Below are positions 1-6,722 of a DNA stretch of 19,343 nucleotides, in pieces. Below the pieces are notes generated by a model. That model saw only the letters and a list, made by a program, of their open reading frames with translations, did not search any database and had not been told where the DNA came from. A program made the translations under genes and the position numbers. The DNA is from Avoscillospira sp945864925 (GTDB lineage: Bacteria > Bacillota > Clostridia > Oscillospirales > Oscillospiraceae). The DNA lies in the NCBI GenBank assembly GCA_945830595.1, contig CALZZH010000025.1, positions 1 through 19,343 of the forward strand, read 5' to 3'. How positions within the stretch are numbered: position 1 is the first letter of the stretch; each line of letters opens with the position of its first letter.

Positions 1-157
1 CGCAGGTACCGGTGGTACGGCGGGGCAGGATCTTGCCGCGCTCGGACAGGTAACGACGCAGCTTGGCGGTGTCCTTGTAATCGATGTGCTCGATCTTGTC
101 CACGCAGAAGCTGCATACCTTCTTGCGCTTACGGGGACGCATTCTATCGTTAGCCAT
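1..157 (-). CDS. rpsR: 30S ribosomal protein S18 (partial, N-terminal part)
   Basis: The gene starts at ATG 157 and runs off the left edge, leaving 52 codons. The protein begins MANDRMRPRKRKK and continues with a CSFC pair at residues 15-18, then a segment ending ILPRRTTGTC, which is the S18 RNA-binding core. S18 binds 16S rRNA together with S6 in the platform of the small subunit. The CxxC pair suggests the zinc-binding type of S18, but the other cysteines would need to be seen. An AGGAGG lies 8 bases before the start. It is the last gene of the classical rpsF-ssb-rpsR operon, 52 bases after ssb. Identity is secure; only the C-terminal third is missing. Confidence 0.96.
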   Translation of the reverse strand, partial: MANDRMRPRKRKKVCSFCVDKIEHIDYKDTAKLRRYLSERGKILPRRTTGTC

Positions 158-209
158 TGAGGTCTCCTCCTATCTGAAGTGATCGTAGAAAAATTCTGGT
201 TGCAGAGCG

Positions 210-728
210 TCAGAAGGGCAGCTCGGAATCGTCATCCTCCAGCATGGCGAAGTCGGACGCCGGTGCGGCAGGCGCCGCAGGAGCGGGAGCCTGTCCGTAG
301 GACGGAGCGCCATAGCCCTGACCGCCGTAACCGCCGCCGTAAGAGGGCTGCTGGTAGCTGGGCTGGCCATAGCTCTGGTCGAAGCCGCCGGGGACGCTGT
401 CGCGCTTGCTGTCTCCGAAGTAGACGTTGTCCGCCACAACTTCGGCGGAACGGCGTTTATTGCCGTCCTTGTCATTCCAGTTGCGAATCTGCAGTCTGCC
501 GGACACCACCGCCATGCGGCCCTTGGCAAAATATTTGGAGACAAACTCCGCTGTATTGCGCCAGGTGACGATGTCGATGAAATCCGTTTCCTTTTCGCCG
601 GTCTCCCGGTTGCCGCCGAAATCGCGGTCCACGGCCAGCGTAAAGGTGGTGACGGGAATTCCGCTGCCGGTACGCCGAAGCTCCGGATCGCGGGTGAGAC
701 GGCCCATGAGAACGATATGGTTCAGCAT
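210..728 (-). CDS. ssb: Single-stranded DNA-binding protein
   Basis: This 172-residue protein binds and protects single-stranded DNA in replication and repair. Residues 1-105 form the OB-fold, opening MLNHIVLMGRLTRDPELR and including the WRNTAEFVSKYFAKG segment. A flexible Gly/Tyr/Gln/Pro-rich linker follows. The acidic tip DDDSELPF ends the protein; this tip recruits partner proteins in the family. Length is normal. The gene lies between rpsF and rpsR, and its AAGGAGG overlaps the rpsF stop codon, so its translation is probably coupled to rpsF. No second ssb is in the window; the position between the S6 and S18 genes marks this as the housekeeping copy. Confidence 0.97.
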   Translation of the reverse strand: MLNHIVLMGRLTRDPELRRTGSGIPVTTFTLAVDRDFGGNRETGEKETDFIDIVTWRNTAEFVSKYFAKGRMAVVSGRLQIRNWNDKDGNKRRSAEVVADNVYFGDSKRDSVPGGFDQSYGQPSYQQPSYGGGYGGQGYGAPSYGQAPAPAAPAAPASDFAMLEDDDSELPF

Positions 729-741
729 GAACGAAGCCTCC

Positions 742-1038
742 TTACACTTCCACGTCGGTGATCAGAGAGCGCATGACGCCTTCGGTGATCTTGAACACAC
801 GATCCAGCTCCGCGGGGAACTCGGGCTTTGCATCCATGGTCATCAGAACGTAATAACCCTCCATCAGGTCGTTGACGGGGTAGGCCAGGCGGCGCTTGCC
901 CCACTCGTCGATGCTGGTCAGTGTACCATTTGCTTCAACGAGAGCTTTGAATTTTTCCACGAGCGCTGCAGTATCCTCTTCACCCAGGTTGGGGTTGATG
1001 ATATACAGAACCTCATACTTGCCGGAAATCTTTGCCAT
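742..1038 (-). CDS. rpsF: 30S ribosomal protein S6
   Basis: This 98-residue protein is S6, which pairs with S18 and binds helix 22 of 16S rRNA. It reads MAKISGKYEVLYIINPNLGEE at the start and contains the typical DEWGKRRLAYPVNDLMEGYYV stretch (about residues 44-64). Length fits the family. AAGGAGGTG sits 8-9 bases before ATG 1038. It is the first gene of rpsF-ssb-rpsR and has its own promoter and a structured leader just upstream. The S6:S18 complex is known in several bacteria to repress its own operon through an rpsF leader, so autoregulation here is plausible but not shown. Confidence 0.97.
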   Translation of the reverse strand: MAKISGKYEVLYIINPNLGEEDTAALVEKFKALVEANGTLTSIDEWGKRRLAYPVNDLMEGYYVLMTMDAKPEFPAELDRVFKITEGVMRSLITDVEV

Positions 1039-1065
1039 TTCGTTGCACCTCCTTTTGGACGTATG

Positions 1066-1112
1066 GCCACCGGTCGCGCCGGTGGCAAGGATTGGATGCC
1101 TGTCGCGCAGGC
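1066..1112 (-). promoter_or_regulatory. rpsF leader with two hairpins sharing the loop CGCGA
   Basis: Read on the minus strand, the predicted transcript starts with hairpin GCCUG-CGCGA-CAGGC (1098-1112). A second perfect hairpin follows, an 8-bp stem GCCACCGG / CCGGUGGC around the same loop CGCGA (1066-1086). The rpsF ribosome-binding site comes next. The first hairpin would lie at the very 5' end of the mRNA. Known S6:S18 autoregulatory leaders carry a conserved CCG-containing structure. The CCG here could serve, but I cannot confirm the published fold. Confidence 0.45.
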
Positions 1113-1118
1113 TAAATT

Positions 1119-1147
1119 ATTATAGGTAAAACGGCGGAAAAAGTCAA
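1119..1147 (-). promoter_or_regulatory. Sigma-A promoter of rpsF-ssb-rpsR
   Basis: On the minus strand there is TTGACT (1142-1147), a 17-base spacer and TATAAT (1119-1124). This is a near-consensus vegetative promoter. It begins only 26 bases beyond the stop codon of the MOSC gene on the same strand, so the ribosomal operon is initiated independently of the aspS operon. No terminator is visible between them. Confidence 0.88.
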
Positions 1148-1173
1148 GAATTATTTTGCAATCCGCGGTATTT

Positions 1174-1614
1174 TCAGTTGGCTGCGGGCAAAACCGTCAC
1201 CGAATCGCCGGGACGGATGACGCCTTCCTCCAGGACAATGGCGAAAATCCCTTCCCGTGGCATGACGCAATCGCCCACCAGCTGCCGGATGGCGCAGTGG
1301 GAGTGGCACTCTTTGCCGATCTGCGTCACCTCCAGCAGAACGCTGCCGATCCGGAGCCGCGATCCCACGGGGAGCGTGTACAGGGTCAATCCTTCGGTCA
1401 GAATGTTCTCGGCGAAGGCGCCCGCGGGGAGATCCGGCAGCACGGCCCGCATGGGCTCCACGCTTTCGGTTCCCAGCAGGCTGACCTGCCGGTGCCAGTT
1501 GCCGGCGTGGGCATCGCCGACGATGCCATGGCCGGATTTCAGCTGAATTTCCGGCACCTCGTGCTTGGGGGTACCTTTTTCCTCGCTGATGCAGACTGCG
1601 ATGACCTTAGCCAT
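1174..1614 (-). CDS. MOSC domain-containing protein
   Basis: This 146-residue protein begins MAKVIAVCISEEKGTPKHEV. I chose ATG 1614 because AGGAGG lies 7 bases upstream; the longer frame from 1641 would overlap aspS and has no comparable site. The HGIVGDAHAG segment (29-38), NILTEGLTL, PVGSRLRIGSVLLEV and KECHSHC (101-107) fit the small stand-alone MOSC family. These proteins are related to the molybdenum-cofactor sulfurase C-terminus and are thought to handle sulfur or molybdenum cofactor. Cysteines 103, 107 and 116 are candidate functional residues. The gene starts 23 bases after aspS and is probably cotranscribed with it. No molybdopterin gene is nearby, so its actual role is open. Confidence 0.85.
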   Translation of the reverse strand: MAKVIAVCISEEKGTPKHEVPEIQLKSGHGIVGDAHAGNWHRQVSLLGTESVEPMRAVLPDLPAGAFAENILTEGLTLYTLPVGSRLRIGSVLLEVTQIGKECHSHCAIRQLVGDCVMPREGIFAIVLEEGVIRPGDSVTVLPAAN

Positions 1615-1637
1615 ACTGCGTCCTCCTGCGGCGGCGC

Positions 1638-3416
1638 TCATTCTTCTTCCGTAGCCGTAATGGCGATGTGCAGCTCATCCAGCTGCTTCTGCTCTACGGT
1701 GGAGGGGGCGCCCATCATGACGTCCTGGGCCTTCTGATTCATGGGGAAGGTGATGACCTCGCGGATGCATTCCTCGCCGGACAGCAGCATGACGATGCGG
1801 TCGATGCCGGGGGCTGCGCCGGCATGGGGAGGCGCACCGTAGGTGAAGGCATTGTACATGGCGGGGAACTTGGACTTCACGTTCTCCTCGCCCAGCCCCA
1901 CCATCTGGAAGGCCTTGACCATGATCTCGGGGCTGTGGTTCCGGACAGCGCCGGAGGCCGTCTCATAGCCGTTGACCACCAGGTCATACTGGTCGGCGTT
2001 GATAGCCAGGAGCTTCTCCGTGTTGCCCTCGGCGTCCAGCAGCGCCTGCATGCCGCCCTGGGGCATGGAGAAGGGATTGTGGCAGAACTCCAGCTCGCCG
2101 GATTCCTCACCGATTTCGTACATGGGGAAGTCCACGATCCAGCACATGGCGTACTGCTCCTCGTCGAAGTGGCCGGGGAGGCGCTTGCCCAGCATATTGC
2201 GGATGACACCGGCGGTCTTCTGGGCGGCGGCCTTCTTGCCGGCGGCCATGCAGACGAAGCTGCCGGGCTTCAGGTTCAGTTTATCCACGAAGGCGTCCTT
2301 GCAGCCGGTCAGGAACTTGGAAATGCCGCCGGTCAGCTCGCCGTTCTCGTCCACCTTGACCCAGCAGGCCTTGTTGGCAGTCTGGACTTCCACGTCCTTC
2401 AGCAGCTTGTCGATCCACTTGCGGACCTGGTTGAAATCGTCCACGGCCACGGCCTTGACCACAGCACCCTCAAAGGGGCCGAAGCTGCAGCCCTGGACTG
2501 TCTCGGTGATGTCGGTGATCTCCAGATCCACCCGGAGGTCGGGCTTGTCAGAGCCGTAGCGCTCCATGGCCTCATTGAAGGGAATGCGGCGCAGGGGGCC
2601 TGCGGAGACGCGGCTGTATTTGCCGAACTTCTGGAAGATGGGGATCAGCACCTCCTCCAGGGTGGTCAGCACGTCGTCCTGGGTGGCAAAGGCCATCTCC
2701 ATGTCCAGCTGGTAGAACTCGCCGGGGGTGCGGTCGCCGCGGGCGTCCTCATCGCGGAAGCAGGGGGCGATCTGGAAATAGCGGTCAAAGCCGGAGGTCA
2801 TAAGCAGCTGCTTGAACTGCTGAGGAGCCTGGGGCAGGGCGTAGAACTTGCCGGGGTGCTTCCGGGCGGGAACCAGATAGTCCCGGGCGCCTTCGGGGCT
2901 GGAGGCGGTCAGAATGGGTGTGGTGATCTCCAGGAAGCCCTTCTCGGTCATGGCGGCGCGGATGGCGGCCACCACATTGCAGCGCAGGATGATGTTGTTC
3001 TTCACAGCGGGGTTGCGCAGGTCCAGATAGCGGTGCTTCAGGCGGATGGACTCATCAGCCTCCCGGCTGCGGTTGATTTCAAAGGGCAGCTCGTTGTGGG
3101 AGCAGGTGCCAAGAACCTCGATTTTTGCAGGCACCACTTCAATATCGCCGGTGGGCAGTTTGGGATTCTTGCTGGCCCGTTCCCGGACTACGCCCTCCAC
3201 GGAGATGACGGTTTCTTTGTTCAGGGGCTTGACGGCGTTCATCATTTCTTCCGTCTCCACCACCACCTGGGTGGTGCCATAGAAGTCGCGGACCACCACA
3301 AAGGCGAAGTTATTGCCGACCACGCGGACGTTTTCCATCCAGCCGACAATCTTGACATTCTGGCCCACATGCTCCATACGGAGCTCGTTGCAGGTATGGG
3401 TACGGGATTGCATCAT
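1638..3416 (-). CDS. aspS: Aspartyl-tRNA synthetase
   Basis: This 592-residue class II synthetase attaches aspartate to tRNA-Asp in the cytoplasm. Residues 1-105 are the OB-fold anticodon domain (GWMENVRVVGNNFAFV). Class II motif 2 is FRDEDARGDRTPGEF (220-234), followed by YQLDMEMAF. The bacterial GAD insertion lies about 300-420. Motif 3 is GIDRIVMLLSG near residue 540. Length matches the bacterial type. Start 3416 follows AAGGAAGGAA; a second ATG directly after it is equally possible. It is downstream of hisS, separated by a repeat element, and probably under the T-box upstream of hisS. Whether it also charges tRNA-Asn cannot be told, because the residues used as markers align poorly in this N-terminal domain. 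Confidence 0.96.
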   Translation of the reverse strand: MMQSRTHTCNELRMEHVGQNVKIVGWMENVRVVGNNFAFVVVRDFYGTTQVVVETEEMMNAVKPLNKETVISVEGVVRERASKNPKLPTGDIEVVPAKIEVLGTCSHNELPFEINRSREADESIRLKHRYLDLRNPAVKNNIILRCNVVAAIRAAMTEKGFLEITTPILTASSPEGARDYLVPARKHPGKFYALPQAPQQFKQLLMTSGFDRYFQIAPCFRDEDARGDRTPGEFYQLDMEMAFATQDDVLTTLEEVLIPIFQKFGKYSRVSAGPLRRIPFNEAMERYGSDKPDLRVDLEITDITETVQGCSFGPFEGAVVKAVAVDDFNQVRKWIDKLLKDVEVQTANKACWVKVDENGELTGGISKFLTGCKDAFVDKLNLKPGSFVCMAAGKKAAAQKTAGVIRNMLGKRLPGHFDEEQYAMCWIVDFPMYEIGEESGELEFCHNPFSMPQGGMQALLDAEGNTEKLLAINADQYDLVVNGYETASGAVRNHSPEIMVKAFQMVGLGEENVKSKFPAMYNAFTYGAPPHAGAAPGIDRIVMLLSGEECIREVITFPMNQKAQDVMMGAPSTVEQKQLDELHIAITATEEE

Positions 3417-3437
3417 AATTAGGATTCCTTCCTTCGG

Positions 3438-3617
3438 TCAATTGACAATTGAGAATTGACAATTGACAATGATTGTATCCCCTATGGGGATGAAATTGAA
3501 TAAAAAAGGTGAAATCAGAGCAATAGGTAATCGATAACCGGCAGTGGGAAGTAGAATTCAATCATCGCGAAGCGACTCCTCCATTGTCAATTATACATTA
3601 TCAATTGTCAATTCTCC
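3438..3617. repeat. AATTGACAATTG-type inverted-repeat element A (MITE-like)
   Basis: About 180 bases between hisS and aspS are bounded by AT-rich arms that are inverted relative to each other. The left arm (3438-3471) holds repeated AATTGACAATTG and GAATTGACAATTGACAATG. The right arm (3582-3617) holds CATTGTCAATTATACATTAT and TCAATTGTCAATTCTCC. The interior carries no credible gene and includes a small TCGC-TTC-GCGA hairpin. The last hisS codons and its TGA lie inside the right arm. Base composition contrasts sharply with the GC-rich genes around it, suggesting an inserted non-autonomous element. Confidence 0.7.
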
Positions 3618-4966
3618 ACAATGACAGTTCCTGCGTTCCTGGCCGCAAGCCCTTCTCGGATCAGCTTGGCTGCCTCCTCCGGCGTGACGGTGACCTGCTC
3701 GCCTTTGCCCAGATCCTTGACGGAGCAGGTGCCGGCGGCAATCTCGTCCTCGCCCAGGAACACGGCGTAGGGGATGCCCAGCTTGTCGGCGTAGGACATC
3801 TTGGCTTTGAACTTTTTCTGCTCGCTGTACAGCTGGACGCGGATACCCTGGGCCCGGAGATCCGTGGCCAGACGGATGGCCGGGGCCAGATCCTGGGTCA
3901 TGGGCAGGATCAGCACATCGGCGGGAGCGGTGTTCAGAGCGTCATTGAGCATATTCTGCTCGCCCAGGACGTAGAACAGCCGGGTCAGGCCGATGGAAAT
4001 GCCCACGCCGGGCAGCTGCTTGTCGATGTAGTATTCCGCCAGGTTGTCGTAGCGGCCGCCGGAGCAGATGGAGCCGATTTCCGGATGATCCAGCATGCAG
4101 GTTTCGTAGACTGTGCCGGTATAGTAGTCCAGACCACGGGCGATGGTCAGATCCACAGCGAAGTTTTCCTGGGGCACACCGAAGGCGGAGAGATATTTGG
4201 TCACGGTGGTCAGCTCGTCCAGACCCTGGTCCAGCAGCGCGTTCTTACCGCGGTAGCCCTCCAACGCCGCCAGAACCTGCTCGTTGGTGCCGGTGATGGC
4301 CATAAAGTCCAGAATGGCGGCGGCCTGCTCTCCGGTGAGACCCAGGTCGTCGGTGAGGATGGCGCGGACCTTGTCCGGGCCGATCTTCTCCAGCTTGTCC
4401 ACGGTGCGCATGATATCGCCGGACTGCTCACCCAGCCCCAGAGAGGCGTAGAAGCCGTTGAGAATCTTGCGGTTGTTCACCCGGATCTGGAACCGCTTCA
4501 GGCCCAGGGCCGTGAAGGTCTGGTAGATGATGGAGGGAATCTCCGCTTCGTTGACGATATCCAGCTTGCCGTCGCCGATGATATCGATGTCGGCCTGGTA
4601 GAATTCCCGGAAGCGGCCCCGCTGGGCGCGCTCGCCGCGGTAGACCTTGCCGATCTGATAGCGGCGGAAGGGGAAGCTCAGCTCGCCGTAGTGCAGGGCC
4701 ACATATTTGGCCAGAGGGACCGTCAGGTCGAACCGCAGGGCCAGGTCGCTGTCGCCTTTCTGGAAGCGGTAGATCTGCTTTTCGGTCTCGCCGCCGCCTT
4801 TGGCCAGGAGCACGTCGGCGGATTCGATGGCCGGGGTGTCCAGGGGCGTGAAGCCGTAGAGGGAGTAGGTTTTCCGGAGGGTCTCCATGATGCGCTCCAT
4901 CTGCACCTGGGGTGCGGGGAGCAGCTCCATGAAGCCGGAAAGGGTGCGGGGTTTGATGGTGGGCAT
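3608..4966 (-). CDS. hisS: Histidyl-tRNA synthetase
   Basis: This 452-residue class II synthetase charges tRNA-His. It opens MPTIKPRTLSGFMELLPAPQ; motif 2 with its flanks spans about 106-124 (GKVYRGERAQRGRFREFYQ). The histidine-binding motif is RGLDYYTG (277-284). Motif 3 is SGGRYDNL (302-309) with GVGISIGLTRL (320-330), and the C-terminal anticodon domain runs from about 355. AAAGGAAA precedes ATG 4966. The final residues VIVEN and the stop lie at the edge of repeat element A, so the C-terminus may have been altered by insertion. The gene is downstream of a T-box leader and upstream of aspS; hisS-aspS is a common Bacillota pairing. Identity is secure. Confidence 0.96.
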   Translation of the reverse strand: MPTIKPRTLSGFMELLPAPQVQMERIMETLRKTYSLYGFTPLDTPAIESADVLLAKGGGETEKQIYRFQKGDSDLALRFDLTVPLAKYVALHYGELSFPFRRYQIGKVYRGERAQRGRFREFYQADIDIIGDGKLDIVNEAEIPSIIYQTFTALGLKRFQIRVNNRKILNGFYASLGLGEQSGDIMRTVDKLEKIGPDKVRAILTDDLGLTGEQAAAILDFMAITGTNEQVLAALEGYRGKNALLDQGLDELTTVTKYLSAFGVPQENFAVDLTIARGLDYYTGTVYETCMLDHPEIGSICSGGRYDNLAEYYIDKQLPGVGISIGLTRLFYVLGEQNMLNDALNTAPADVLILPMTQDLAPAIRLATDLRAQGIRVQLYSEQKKFKAKMSYADKLGIPYAVFLGEDEIAAGTCSVKDLGKGEQVTVTPEEAAKLIREGLAARNAGTVIVEN

Positions 4967-4997
4967 GGTTCAGGTTTCCTTTCTATCGGGAGTGCGA

Positions 4998-5130
4998 TGA
5001 ATTGAGAATTGACAATGGAGGTATTTTCCTTCGGAAAATGATTTGAGTTTTTCTCTGTGCCATCCAATTCTTGATCCGTCCGCGGCAGCGGACACATTCA
5101 TTGTCAATTGTCAATTATCAATTGTCAATT
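4998..5130. repeat. AATTGACAATTG-type inverted-repeat element B (MITE-like)
   Basis: This 133-base element lies between the T-box terminator and the hisS ribosome-binding site. The left arm (4998-5017) has TGAATTGAGAATTGACAATG. The right arm (5095-5130) has CATTGTCAATTGTCAATT and ATCAATTGTCAATT. ATTGACAATG (5007-5016) and CATTGTCAAT (5098-5107) are exact inverted repeats. The interior has hairpins GTCCGC-TGCC-GCGGAC and ATTTTCC-GAA-GGAAAAT (minus strand). The right arm begins immediately after the terminator U-run. It is the same family as element A about 1.4 kb away. Together with the T-box it fills the 404-base gap 4967-5370. Confidence 0.7.
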
Positions 5131-5175
5131 AAAAAATACTCCCGTCCAATGAACCAAGTCATGGGACGAGAGTAT
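5131..5175 (-). terminator. T-box regulated intrinsic terminator
   Basis: AUACUCUCGUCC (5164-5175) pairs with GGACGGGAGUAU (5136-5147) over 12 bp with one U-G pair, followed by six U (5131-5136, the first shared with the stem). Its 5' strand shares CGUCC with the antiterminator, so the two structures exclude each other as expected. Confidence 0.95.
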
Positions 5176-5355
5176 GCCGTGCATACTTCGTGGTGCCACC
5201 CACGTTCGGGGAATTGCTTCCCCCTTGAGGGCCGTCCGGGCGGGGCGGCGCGCCGGCTCGGCGGGTGTCCTTCCTCCGGTGCGCGGTGCAGGGGGCTTTC
5301 AGCCGGGGCCTCCCTCTCTGTGGCTGCGCATCGGGATACTGCTCCCGCGTCATGG
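5131..5355 (-). promoter_or_regulatory. T-box riboswitch upstream of hisS-aspS, apparently tRNA-Asp specific
   Basis: All T-box landmarks are present in order on the minus strand. Stem I base is GCGGG (5344-5348) pairing with CCCGC (5261-5265). The specifier loop has AGUA on one side (5337-5340) and GAA-G-GAC-A on the other, placing specifier GAC (Asp) at 5267-5269. AGAGAG (5314-5319) and GGCUGAAAGCC (5294-5304) form the distal part. The T-box sequence GGGUGGCACCACG (5189-5201) follows. The antiterminator pairs CGUGGG with CCCAUG and ACG with CGU. Its bulge UGGC (5195-5198) complements GCCA, the 3' end of tRNA-Asp, not the CCCA of tRNA-His. Uncharged tRNA should favour readthrough into hisS-aspS. 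No clear promoter is seen just upstream, so the leader may be read from the minD-like promoter. Confidence 0.95.
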
Positions 5356-5370
5356 CCGATATGGAACAAA

Positions 5371-5787
5371 TTACCGCAGGGTTTTCTTGGGCCGGATCAT
5401 TTCTCTCCAGTCCAGGTCACCCCGCTGCAGGCCCAGAATCAGCATTTCTGCCGAGGCCAGATTGGTGGCGCAGGGCACATTGTAGCTGTCACACAGGTGC
5501 AGGGTCTGCATGACCCGCTGGTCCTCCCAGGGATCGTTGCCGTTGGGGTCAGAGAACAACAAAACCATATCGATTTCATTGTAGGCAATCCGAACGTCCA
5601 CCTGCTGGTGTCCACCCTGGTGACTGGATAGAAACAAAGAGACAGGCAGGCCGGTCGCCTCGGCCACCAGGCGTCCGGTGGTGGCAGTCGCAGAGAGATT
5701 GTGTTTGGACAGAATACTCTTATAGGCGGTACAGAATTGCACCATCAGTTCTTTCTTTTTGTCATGGGCCATCAAGGTAATGTTCAT
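5371..5787 (-). CDS. Methylglyoxal synthase-like protein with altered active site
   Basis: This 138-residue protein has the methylglyoxal synthase fold. MALMAHD-like start (LMAHDKKKELM, 5-15), ATTGRLVAEATGL (35-46), GGHQQVDVRIAYNEIDMVLLF (58-78), SDP (79-81) and NVPCATNLASAEMLI (103-117) align with E. coli MgsA. MgsA converts dihydroxyacetone phosphate to methylglyoxal plus phosphate. Asp9 and Asp80 match the conserved Asp20 and Asp91. The position of the catalytic base Asp71 (GGDQQ) is His60 here, and the His98 region (PHDPD) is replaced by PWEDQ. Activity is therefore doubtful. It begins 35 bases after the MinD-like gene and directly precedes the T-box. A short site AGGGGTG precedes ATG 5787. 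Family membership is sure; function is not. Confidence 0.85.
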   Translation of the reverse strand: MNITLMAHDKKKELMVQFCTAYKSILSKHNLSATATTGRLVAEATGLPVSLFLSSHQGGHQQVDVRIAYNEIDMVLLFSDPNGNDPWEDQRVMQTLHLCDSYNVPCATNLASAEMLILGLQRGDLDWREMIRPKKTLR

Positions 5788-5822
5788 ATCGTATTCACCC
5801 CTTATGAAATCAGAGATCGTTC

Positions 5823-6560
5823 TTATAAATTTAGCAGCGGCTGCCTGCAGCCCAAAAGCCGGAGCGCGATATGCCGGCAGGCCAGTGCCGCGCCTTTTTG
5901 GGTCAATTGGAACAATGGAACGCCTTTGGCGGCAGCCAGGGCCACATGCTCATCCTCCGGCACAATGCCCAGCAGAGGGAGCCCGATGGCGTCCATGCAG
6001 TCATCCACTGTGGAGCGGGTTCGCTGAAAAAACCGCCGGCGAATGCGGTTGACGACAATTTTGGCCTCCGCCCGGGAAATTTCCTCCAGGGCCTGGGCCG
6101 TTCTGGCGCCGTCCCGCAGGGCGGCCGGGTCGCCGCCGGTGACCACCATGGCCAGGTCGGCAAATTGGACGGCCAGCCGGAAGCCGGCGCCCACGCCGGC
6201 AGGAGCGTCCACCAGGCACCAGTCGAAAGATTCCCGCGCCTGCGCCAGGAGCCAGGCGAACCGCTGCGGATCCAAATTCTCCGGACGCTCGGTGACCGGC
6301 GCCGTGAGAAAATGGAGATTGGAGAGCCGCGGATGGACAGCGGCCCGGGACAGCGGGTATTCCTCCCGCATCACGGCAGTAAAGGGAAGCACCGGCTCCT
6401 GTGCCATACCCAGGGAGAGATCCAGATTGCGCAGACCCACGTCGGCATCAATGCAGAGCACCCGCTGGCCCTCTGCCGCCAAAGCGCAGGCAACGCCGGC
6501 GCACAGAGAGGTCTTGCCGGTACCGCCCTTGCCGGAAACCACCGCCAGGACCTGACCCAA
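5823..6560 (-). CDS. MinD-like P-loop ATPase (SIMIBI/ParA superfamily)
   Basis: I place the start at TTG 6560, because GGAGGA lies 6 bases before it and the protein then begins (M)GQVLAVVSGKGGTGKTS, just like MinD proteins. An in-frame ATG pair at 6575-6578 overlaps that ribosome-binding site. The deviant Walker A motif is GKGGTGKTS (10-18), followed by DADVGLRNLDLSLG (38-51) and Walker-B-like WCLVDAPAGVG. MinD family ATPases dimerise on ATP and, in the Min system, sit on the membrane to position division. The end RHIALRLLGCRQPLLNL could be a weak amphipathic anchor but is unlike typical MinD tails. No minC or minE is adjacent. Either a divergent MinD or a related ATPase (245 residues). Confidence 0.82.
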   Translation of the reverse strand: MGQVLAVVSGKGGTGKTSLCAGVACALAAEGQRVLCIDADVGLRNLDLSLGMAQEPVLPFTAVMREEYPLSRAAVHPRLSNLHFLTAPVTERPENLDPQRFAWLLAQARESFDWCLVDAPAGVGAGFRLAVQFADLAMVVTGGDPAALRDGARTAQALEEISRAEAKIVVNRIRRRFFQRTRSTVDDCMDAIGLPLLGIVPEDEHVALAAAKGVPLFQLTQKGAALACRHIALRLLGCRQPLLNL

Positions 6561-6592
6561 TGCAATTCCTCCCATCAACCAAAATCAAACTT

Positions 6593-6621
6593 ATTATATA
6601 CGAACCGGGAAATAAATGCAA
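6593..6621 (-). promoter_or_regulatory. Promoter of the MinD-like / MgsA-like genes
   Basis: On the minus strand: TTGCAT (6616-6621), 17-base spacer, TATAAT (6593-6598), 32 bases before the TTG start. It sits in the 160-base AT-rich gap after the response regulator gene. Confidence 0.75.
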
Positions 6622-6722
6622 GATGCTGTTTGAATATTTTCCAGAGATATCTTGAAAGAGTTCGCGAAAATGGGAGCTTTTTCCGAATAATCCCGGAACT
6701 TTTGCGGACTGCGGCGCAAATA

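Noticed and set aside
1668..3422. Long plus-strand open frame (584 codons) antisense to aspS
   Set aside because: It mirrors the whole aspS gene, has a Gly/His/Leu-biased composition and no family motifs; it is a shadow caused by GC-rich codon use.
3310..3561. Small frame with a CQLSILNCQL-type peptide
   Set aside because: The peptide is a translation of the AATTGACAATTG repeat; such frames are artefacts of the element.
3584..5005. Long plus-strand open frame (473 codons) antisense to hisS
   Set aside because: Same pattern; hisS on the other strand has all class II motifs and a ribosome-binding site.
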